64,000 bases of DNA, from NCBI GenBank assembly GCA_036365455.1, contig JAWQUS010000030.1:1488001-1552000 (forward strand). The letters are read 5' to 3'. Shown piece after piece: positions 62,501 to 64,000 of this stretch (position 1 is its first letter; the number at the start of each line of letters is the position of its first letter). The stretch comes from Macrosoma leucophasiata. Lineage: Eukaryota; Arthropoda; Insecta; Lepidoptera; Hedylidae. The translations under genes and the position numbers were made by a program. The notes under the pieces were generated by a model. It made no database searches and was not told the DNA's origin. It saw nothing but the letters and a program-made list of their open reading frames with translations.

Positions 62501-62977
62501 ATAATTGTCAAATCAGATGATTATAAAGATAAGCAATTTTGATTTATCAGACATTGACAATAAACACAATGAATATTACAAAAAAATCTAATTAGAAAAC
62601 AACAAGTACTCACGGATTGGATGAAGCAATTCAGTGCTGGCATTATCCGGACCGTGCTTGAGAATAGCGTTGAGCCAAGCATGTAGATCTTGCTCATTCT
62701 CTGCCACAATACACAGCTGCTCCTCGCGAGTAAACAGTGCTATCACGTGCTTCTGCTTCAAGTCCAGCCGCCGCGTTATATTGTAGCAGCTGTTCAGCGG
62801 CAGCACCCGCCGCGGTGCCACCCCCGCCTTGAACTTCTTCTCCGACTCGTAGTACTCCAGTCGCGCTCCGCTCTCCACGCTCTCTCCCCGCAGCACGAAG
62901 AACTTCTTCTTCATCGTCTTCAACTTTCGCAGGTGCCCCTGCCGTACCACGGCGCCACCGCCCGCCATCGCCGCCAT
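26332..62977 (-). CDS. chico: Insulin receptor substrate (Chico/IRS), complete twelve-exon gene
   Basis: Reading 62977 to 26332 on the - strand, twelve exons (62977-62614, 47399-47216, 45633-45508, 44754-44609, 41409-41305, 38102-37833, 32562-32461, 31769-31655, 29941-29759, 29160-28839, 28184-27596, 26543-26332) join in phase into 905 aa. A PH domain covers about residues 8-115 and a PTB domain about 123-227, with almost no linker, as in fly Chico. The tail has RTWSLP (321), RTQSEP (341) and RCDSMP (406), YLPM (501), YVDM (660) and YVEM (670 and 707) for PI3K p85, RAYSVGS (550) and VLDFS (629), and C-terminal LHYAALDL (Y873) and LYTQIDF (Y892). IRS proteins are membrane-recruited adaptors between the insulin receptor and PI3K/Ras. 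RCDSMP, RAYSVGS, HYAALDL and YTQIDF all have counterparts in Drosophila Chico as I recall it. The exons are GC-rich in AT-rich surroundings. Alternative splicing is possible (see findings). Confidence 0.95.
27596..28184 (-). CDS. chico: chico exon 11 (aa 640-836), three YxxM motifs
   Basis: The acceptor GTTCTAG precedes 28184 in phase 0, matching exon 10. The exon encodes DEYVDMSPRNAGYVEMRP and later DGYVEMSYNRS. A Pro/Gly-rich linker, an Asp tract and SPQYVTLLRERDRD follow. It ends in phase 1 at G|GTGAAG. It is the main PI3K-docking exon. Confidence 0.95.
28505..28745 (-). repeat. Degenerate copies of the end of chico exon 10
   Basis: The intron after exon 10 reads SRRHKVYTVLNFNDSSAVK followed by AAG|GTGAGT (donor 28671), resembling exon 10's SRAHHEDHMVLDFSNSPASK. 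Further on, 28610-28558 repeats the CCCGCCACGCC-type tract with PATPSTPASR. The first copy would be a 57-nt phase 0-0 exon, with a weak acceptor (CAATAG). Confidence 0.5.
28839..29160 (-). CDS. chico: chico exon 10 (aa 532-639), RAYSVGS and Pro/Ala/Thr repeat
   Basis: The acceptor TTCCGCAG precedes 29160. The exon encodes STRAYSVGSRP, a second LRAYSAG and RRRNTSAPS. A low-complexity PAT/PAAP tract follows, encoded by a GC-rich 9-bp-type repeat. It ends with HMVLDFSNSPASK in phase 0 at AAG|GTGAGT. The RAYSVGS and TSAP motifs match Chico. Confidence 0.92.
29371..29537 (-). mobile_element. Truncated family A copy in chico intron 9
   Basis: It runs from T-run ATGTTATGGAAGTGGCAAAC to GGAAATTACAGGACCGTAC. 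Confidence 0.7.
29759..29941 (-). CDS. chico: chico exon 9 (aa 471-532), YLPM motif
   Basis: The acceptor GTTGCAG precedes 29941. The exon encodes SIAHSRTSSMGAEEAEVEV, then QGYLPMAPG. Y501 is in a YxxM PI3K-docking motif. It ends in phase 2 at AG|GTATTT. Confidence 0.92.
30325..31553 (+). repeat. Family J copy split by a LINE
   Basis: The left half 30325-30395 (GATTCCCAAAGTGGTCCAGG) and the right half 31445-31553 (GGGATATATGGG to TTGGGGACCTCT) join into one family J unit. Confidence 0.75.
30396..31444 (+). pseudogene. 5'-truncated LINE (jockey/CR1 type), RT C-terminal region
   Basis: An open frame from 30397 to 30999 reads LVYFSYFHSVMSYGILLWG, VLQKRAIRAMYNLRSRDS and later FYNKIPAGIAEL, the C-terminal region of jockey/CR1-like reverse transcriptases. 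A noncoding 3' region and a (TGATTC)n tail at about 31420-31443 follow. The frame is intact for about 200 codons, so the insertion is rather young. It lies in chico intron 8. Confidence 0.8.
31655..31769 (-). CDS. chico: chico exon 8 (aa 433-471)
   Basis: The acceptor TTGTTGTAG precedes 31769. The exon encodes an acidic segment, LDSSRDDIDSVSEWYRNGR, then IPEEPDSCDTDR. It ends in phase 2 at AG|GTGAGC. Confidence 0.88.
31950..32106 (-). repeat. Diverged family A copy
   Basis: CAGGTCAAAATCTAGACGCG to GGTAATGCGGTGGTG. Confidence 0.55.
32200..32410. repeat. Interspersed repeat shared with 55430-55600
   Basis: Both contain AATCGCC, GAGTTTTATCG-like and TTTAACCGCCATTGTTCGGTT, in the same order. 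The class is unknown. Confidence 0.45.
32461..32562 (-). CDS. chico: chico exon 7 (aa 399-433), RCDSMP motif
   Basis: The acceptor GTCGGCAG precedes 32562 and the donor G|GTGAGT follows 32461. The exon is 102 nt, phase 1-1. It encodes LRNRCDSMPSRASSSFEVER, matching the conserved RCDS(L/M)P motif of Chico. Confidence 0.9.
32882..33166 (-). mobile_element. Family A copy, antisense
   Basis: Full family order with a small extra insert (TAGTAGTAACACACTACAAT). Confidence 0.75.
33641..33923 (+). mobile_element. SINE-like family A, near full-length reference copy
   Basis: The 5' end TACTGGTGGTAGAGCTCC resembles a tRNA box A, and the 3' end is ACATAAAAAA. About 283 bp. The window holds at least 15 copies in both orientations. 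A box B is not convincing, so SINE status is inferred from the box A-like start and A-tail. Confidence 0.75.
34850..34982. mobile_element. MITE family D, copy 2
   Basis: The same ends as 18636-18781, slightly shorter. Confidence 0.8.
36165..36328 (-). mobile_element. tRNA-derived SINE family H, copy 2
   Basis: In antisense it has GGGATCGAACCCGCGACC (box B) and GGACTAACCGGGTCGTC (head), with ACAAATATTTGTGCC between body and head. An A-rich AAAATA run lies next to it (36090-36130). Confidence 0.7.
36374..36576. repeat. Inverted pair of tRNA-like units (fold-back)
   Basis: Two nearly identical ~95-bp arms in opposite orientation, separated by about 10 bp. Each arm contains the tRNA-like sequence and a TTTTTCTTTCC tail. 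Confidence 0.85.
36478..36551 (+). other. tRNA-like sequence (74 nt)
   Basis: ACTTCAG/CTGAAGT can pair as acceptor stem, GCTC/GAGC as D stem and GCGAG/CTCGC as T stem around TTCGAGT. The anticodon stem has a mismatch. A 7-nt loop would put AGA (Ser) as anticodon, but there is no long variable arm. More likely a SINE head or pseudo-tRNA than a working tRNA. Confidence 0.45.
36876..37091. mobile_element. MITE family C, copy 3
   Basis: 216 bp, ends ATTGCACATCGA and TCGATGTGCAAT, mostly self-complementary. Confidence 0.8.
37256..37527 (-). mobile_element. Family A copy, antisense
   Basis: T-run ATGTAACTGGAGTGGCAAAC to GAGCTCCGTCACTGGAG. Confidence 0.75.
37833..38102 (-). CDS. chico: chico exon 6 (aa 309-399), two RxxSxP motifs
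   Basis: The acceptor ACTACAG precedes 38102 and the donor A|GTATGT follows 37833. The exon is 270 nt, phase 1-1. It encodes NRTWSLPTG (S324), SRTQSEPLTG (S344) and GARRASTGTR. These are basophilic-kinase / 14-3-3-type sites, which are typical of the segment after the PTB domain in IRS proteins. Confidence 0.9.
38582..38832. mobile_element. MITE-like unit with ~40-bp inverted repeats
   Basis: CATTGTTGTCGTTATTGTCA at the left corresponds to TGACAATGACGACAACAATT at the right. CGTCC/GGACG are at the ends. It lies in chico intron 5. Confidence 0.55.
39989..40140. mobile_element. MITE family D, copy 3
   Basis: The same ends as the other D copies, flanked by TTAA and TTAG. Confidence 0.8.
41207..41297. 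repeat. 10-bp tandem repeat (GGTGAGGCGA)n, ~9 units
   Basis: It begins 8 bp past the chico exon 5 donor. It is C-rich on the transcript strand and G-rich on the + strand, where it has two-G quadruplex potential. Confidence 0.95.
41305..41409 (-). CDS. chico: chico exon 5: Cys-rich, frame-neutral exon (aa 274-309)
   Basis: The acceptor TATTGCAG precedes 41409 and the donor G|GTAGGC follows 41305. The exon is 105 nt with phase 1 at both ends. It encodes DKGLCVGSCIKRCVCASGTY, then DDSAC, with Cys at 278, 282, 286, 288 and 300. A 10-bp tandem repeat begins a few bases after the donor. I recall no comparable Cys cluster in other IRS proteins. Skipping it would keep the frame, so it may be a cassette exon; its inclusion is inferred from splice sites and an open frame only. 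Confidence 0.7.
41410..44608. other. chico intron 4, no gene seen
   Basis: AT-rich and mostly free of recognised repeats. It has a short TA/CA run near 41938 and an inverted repeat around TGGCTAAGCCAGAC / GTCTGGCTTAGC (44224-44293). Confidence 0.5.
44609..44754 (-). CDS. chico: chico exon 4 (aa 225-274)
   Basis: The acceptor TTGCAG precedes 44754. The exon starts DAMRNCAKESENEKDH, the end of the PTB helix. It then gives a Gly/Arg-rich stretch with RRQTYSDGRGRAGLYS. It ends in phase 1 at GGTGAGC. Confidence 0.88.
44862..45075 (-). repeat. Helitron fragments
   Basis: Antisense Helitron ends: CGGCCTGCCCCGGCTTAGCG to CTTTATAATATTAG, then CTAGCTGTACCCGGCGCG from a second 3' end. They abut the minisatellite. 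Confidence 0.5.
45082..45610. repeat. 124-bp minisatellite made of chico exon 3 plus its donor, ~4.3 units
   Basis: The word GTCTGCCGCCCCACCTCC recurs at 45091, 45215, 45339, 45463 and 45587 (period 124). The unit at the high-coordinate end is the real exon 3. The others lack the acceptor but keep the donor GA|GTGAGT. The units are almost identical; the first differs slightly (ACACAGATG for ATACAGACG). Confidence 0.97.
45508..45633 (-). CDS. chico: chico exon 3: PTB domain, second half (aa 183-225)
   Basis: The acceptor TTTTTCCAG precedes 45633. The exon encodes RCGDSECFFYMEVGRQ, GAGELWMHSDD and AQSMHSTIYD, with the C-terminal PTB helix. It ends in phase 2 at GA|GTGAGT. Most of this exon plus its donor is the unit of a 124-bp tandem repeat that continues at 45082-45507. 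Confidence 0.94.
45685..46155. mobile_element. Element F, copy 1
   Basis: About 470 bp, ends AGGATATGTTGC and GCAACATCTACT. It is inverted relative to 51341-51812. On the - strand it has an open frame with GKLKKNPKKIQLIYSRIYF. It lies 51 bp from the chico exon 3 acceptor. Confidence 0.7.
46411..46569 (+). mobile_element. Family A copy, 5'-truncated
   Basis: AATTTCCGGCACAGAGGCAT to CCACTTCCATTACATTAAAA. Confidence 0.7.
46840..46965 (+). pseudogene. Short LINE reverse transcriptase remnant
   Basis: It reads RKWTWIGHTLRRPSDHIPR, then a stop. This is the (R/K)W.WIGHTLR motif near the end of LINE ORFs. Confidence 0.55.
47216..47399 (-). CDS. chico: chico exon 2: PTB domain, first half (aa 122-183)
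   Basis: The acceptor TTTTCAG precedes 47399. The exon encodes HVWQVNVQKKGLGASKNIQG, LCLTDKTLALV and IEYSLRNIRR, the beta-strands of an IRS-type PTB. It ends in phase 2 at a weak but usable donor AG|GTTGGT. Confidence 0.93.
47435..47972 (+). repeat. Repeat family E, copy in chico intron 1
   Basis: Related to 6670-7115 with an extra ~100 bp near 47630-47740. It starts about 35 bp from the chico exon 2 acceptor. Confidence 0.6.
48125..48268 (-). mobile_element. tRNA-derived SINE family H, copy 3 (diverged)
   Basis: ACAAATATCTGTAGG, GATCGAACCCGCAACCC and CGGGTCGTC in antisense order. Confidence 0.6.
48405..48652 (+). repeat. Diverged family A copy
   Basis: GGTGGTAGAGTTCCAGTG to GCCACCTTCTTTACATTAAA; subfamily with CATTTTGACCTCTGGTT. 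Confidence 0.6.
48826..49040. repeat. Repeat family G, copy 2 (inverted)
   Basis: CTCACCCAACCTCCTCCC to CACACAAACGCTT-type words, the reverse complement of 9595-9870. Confidence 0.6.
49334..49610 (-). mobile_element. Family A copy, antisense, near full-length
   Basis: T-run ATGTAATGGAAGATGCAAAC to GGTGCTCTACCACCAGTAAA. Confidence 0.75.
51341..51812. mobile_element. Element F, copy 2
   Basis: AGGAGATGTTGC and GCAACATCTCCT form 12-bp perfect inverted ends. It has an open frame of 65 codons from 51387 on the + strand. It is closely similar to 45685-46155. Confidence 0.75.
52285..52695 (+). pseudogene. 5'-truncated RTE-type LINE
   Basis: It reads MGLVRKLQVTQRSMERAML, SLLDRIRNEEIRRRPKV, KLKWQWTGHIARRTDSRWG and GEAYVQQWTSYG*, the C-terminus of an RTE-clade endonuclease-reverse transcriptase. 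The last 124 codons are intact. Confidence 0.85.
53014..53586 (-). mobile_element. Non-autonomous Helitron, antisense, interrupted by a SINE-like element
   Basis: CTAGCTGTTGCCCGCGGC at the left is the reversed 3' end. TTTCGCATTTATAATATTAG at the right is the reversed 5' end. Family I is inserted at 53088-53449. Confidence 0.65.
53088..53449 (+). mobile_element. SINE-like family I, 362 bp, with 10-bp target duplication
   Basis: TAGTTCCTAT lies at 53078-53087 and again at 53450-53459. The interior has CCACTGCTGGGCACGAGTCT and GGGACCGACGGCTTAACG. A related copy sits in the hAT element. Confidence 0.8.
54224..54560 (+). repeat. Two adjacent family J copies
   Basis: GTGATTCCCAAAGTGGTC occurs at about 54232 and again at about 54392. 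The second runs to AATAGTTTGGGAACC. Confidence 0.65.
55180..55350. repeat. Interspersed repeat shared with 56870-57005
   Basis: CATCGAAAATCTCACA, CTACCTCAACAAATCTTCGC and CATGGCAATGACCATGGCAC occur in both. Confidence 0.7.
55783..56219 (+). repeat. Helitron-like fragment, 5' part
   Basis: TATATATAAATCTCGTGTCA, then CACTTAACCGATTATAATAA, typical of lepidopteran Helitron 5' ends. No 3' end was found. Confidence 0.45.
56220..56461 (+). mobile_element. Short non-autonomous Helitron
   Basis: It starts TCTATATATATATAAAAATG and ends GCCGGGTCAGCTAG before T. ACCGATTTGGCTAATTTTGG is a familiar Helitron word. Confidence 0.65.
56493..56747 (+). repeat. Diverged family A copy
   Basis: TACTGGTGGTAGACTGG to GCCACCTTCGTCAAATAAAA. 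Confidence 0.6.
57225..57487 (-). mobile_element. tRNA-derived SINE family B, antisense
   Basis: GCCTGTAATCCCCGAAGGGG at the left. GAATCGAACCCAGGACC (box B) and CCACCGAGGCAG (head) at the right. Confidence 0.8.
57701..57853 (-). repeat. Helitron 3' fragment, antisense
   Basis: CTAGTTACCTATGCCCGCGA to AACAAAAATTTTTGG. The remainder is missing at the pogo element border. Confidence 0.5.
57855..59861 (+). mobile_element. pogo/Tigger-like DNA transposon with central deletion, ~2.0 kb
   Basis: The ends are GTAAGGTAAAGTCACCAAT and ATTGGTGACTTTACCTTAC, with TA just outside. The interior encodes a psq-type helix-turn-helix (58530-58620) and then jumps to a Lys/Glu-rich transposase C-terminus (58645-59428). 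The DDE catalytic core is absent. Confidence 0.75.
58530..59428 (+). pseudogene. pogo-type transposase remnant (HTH + C-terminal tail, DDE core missing)
   Basis: CKRGVPTSTAAKKFGVPRVT is an HTH_psq domain. After a short gap, 58645-58890 reads KRALFWPTPKQ and RRKEKVPCVVSS, followed by broken Lys/Glu-rich frames. Later come KQGDYVIVKFPGKKRYYKYA and AIIESLK*. The middle contains a fold-back palindrome at 58925-58993. It is nonfunctional as transposase. Confidence 0.7.
59862..60068. repeat. Repeat family G, copy 3
   Basis: It starts ATTCCATACAAACG directly at the right end of the pogo element and runs to GGAGGAGGTTGGGTGAGG and CTATACATAGTATTATTACA. Confidence 0.65.
60408..60742 (+). mobile_element. 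tRNA-derived SINE family B, rearranged
   Basis: The head GCCTCGGTAGCCTAGTGGTA (box A) and GGTCCTGGGTTCAATTCCC (box B) is intact. The body has two fold-back inversions (60486-60543 and 60546-60573). The tail is TACCCCTTCGGGGATTACAG. Confidence 0.85.
60743..62613. other. First part of chico intron 1, no gene seen
   Basis: AT-rich sequence without recognised repeats or open frames of note. Confidence 0.5.
62614..62977 (-). CDS. chico: chico exon 1: PH domain (aa 1-122)
   Basis: The exon runs from ATG at 62977 to a phase-1 end at donor GTGAGT (62613). It encodes GHLRKLKTMKKKFFVLRGE, LEYYESEKKF, and a C-terminal helix with LHAWLNAIL, a PH domain of IRS type. An upstream Met codon is not seen in frame close by. 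The second Met at residue 4 is an alternative start. Confidence 0.95.
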
Positions 62978-63650
62978 ATCACCGCATCACCCTCTGTCAC
63001 CACCACAAACACTACTGGCACGCGCGACTAACCTTGAAGTTGTTTACAAATATCCGATTAAAGTCACCGTACGCGACTAAAAATACGTACTATCTCTTCT
63101 CAATAGTGCGTAAATAGTAAAGCGCTCGACGGATCGCGCGTAATTAATAGTCTGCCGGGCTCCGGGCTCCATATGACTGGTTATTTTTTCCGTCGCACCA
63201 CCACGATCGCCCAACGTGATAACGGCTGCACTGCGATGCGCTCCAAATATCAAAATAATGCGAAAACAAACACTTTTCAATCCATAATTTGGTACGCTCG
63301 CTATTACACTCGGTCATTCACAGATACTGGAGTTTAGAAAGAGATAAAATCATTCATAGTAAACGTAATCCGCACGCCCTTCCATAGGAACGCAGAGCAT
63401 GGAAGTCACGCCGTGGACATGCTTTTGCGACATCAAAACAATCAATTTTACAGGAAACACACCAAGGACACGACACTCCGATTTCGCAAATGGTTCAAGT
63501 CGAATTACACGATAGCGTTTGTATGATAAGCACTTGAATTATAAAAACTCGTGTATTTGCGCGTCGTTTTTTATTGGTTCCTCGCTATTGCGTGTCATTT
63601 ATTCGAACTCGAGAAAATAGTACTCTGAAAATCGGTTACACGTACTAACA
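62978..63650 (-). promoter_or_regulatory. Likely 5' UTR and promoter region of chico
   Basis: CpG-containing, moderately GC-rich sequence upstream of the ATG, without a coding frame. A possible 5' UTR donor (AAG|GTTAGT, about 63030) is seen on the - strand. The transcription start cannot be placed. Confidence 0.35.
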
Positions 63651-63789
63651 ATGTTTCAAACAAATTAATGTGGTTATTACACGACACGGTATTGAGGATC
63701 CGGTAGCAAGGGTGGGCGTGGCCTCACACCGGGTTGCCGCTTATTACACTATCCGGTCGACAGGGCCCTAACTCAGATGAAGAGCGACG

Positions 63790-63900
63790 GTATGTATCTT
63801 CACGCCAGGTCCCTAACGGGGTAGGCAGAGAGTGTAGAGCGCCAGACATCCCGGTTCTGACAAACCTCTCGTGCCTCGTCTACCTTCATCATTCTCTTCA
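63790..63900. repeat. Interspersed repeat shared with 34560-34660 and 40835-40930
   Basis: TATCTTCACGCCAGGTCC, GGGGTAGGCAGAG, GAGCGCCAGA and CCCGGTTCTGACA words recur, inverted at 40835-40930. Confidence 0.55.
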
Positions 63901-64000
63901 TACATGCACGCTGATTCCTAAGACTTTTGACCCCACCATCAGACAGAACTCGACCTATTTGGTCATGGTAGGTCAGCCTTGGTCTTCCTGGGCCTCTGCA

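Noticed and set aside
62690..63031. 113-aa + strand frame
   Set aside because: It is the antisense of the chico PH exon and 5' UTR.

Overview
This window looks like nuclear DNA from a moth or butterfly. It is AT-rich, it holds two conserved insect genes split into many short GT-AG exons, and its introns and spacers are packed with repeat types common in Lepidoptera: tRNA-derived SINEs, Helitrons ending CTAG|T, RTE-, jockey/CR1- and R4/Dong-like LINE fragments, hAT, Tc1 and pogo remnants, and several palindromic MITEs. The order is inferred from repeat style and protein similarity; no species is assigned.

Left part (1-13,480). A broken LINE running out of the window is followed by SINE and Tc1 debris. 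A complete six-exon VRK-family nuclear serine/threonine kinase gene (VRK1; Drosophila ballchen/NHK-1) follows on the + strand at 4456-11243 and encodes 542 aa. The splice phases all close. Repeats fill its introns.

Right part (13,480-63,000). A complete twelve-exon insulin receptor substrate gene (chico/IRS) lies on the - strand, from its ATG at 62977 to its stop at 26332, and encodes 905 aa. It has a PH domain, a PTB domain, three RxxSxP Ser-phosphorylation/14-3-3-type motifs, four YxxM PI3K-docking motifs and two C-terminal SH2-ligand-like tyrosine motifs. Intron 1 is about 15 kb. Its 3' UTR probably reaches a poly(A) signal near 20954 and may reach 13492. VRK1 and chico are therefore tail to tail. 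They are not known to work together directly: VRK1 acts on chromatin and the nuclear envelope, IRS in insulin/PI3K signalling.

Most unusual structures. (1) A 124-bp minisatellite has grown out of the second PTB exon of chico and repeats its 5' splice site. (2) Degenerate copies of another chico exon end lie in the following intron, and one keeps a consensus donor in the same phase. (3) Three consecutive frame-neutral chico exons carry a Cys-rich insert and all the RxxSxP motifs. (4) There is a striking number of short near-perfect fold-back palindromes. (5) Many transposons are nested inside others, several with readable target-site duplications.

All coordinates come from reading the sequence. 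No homology search, RNA evidence or structure prediction was available.
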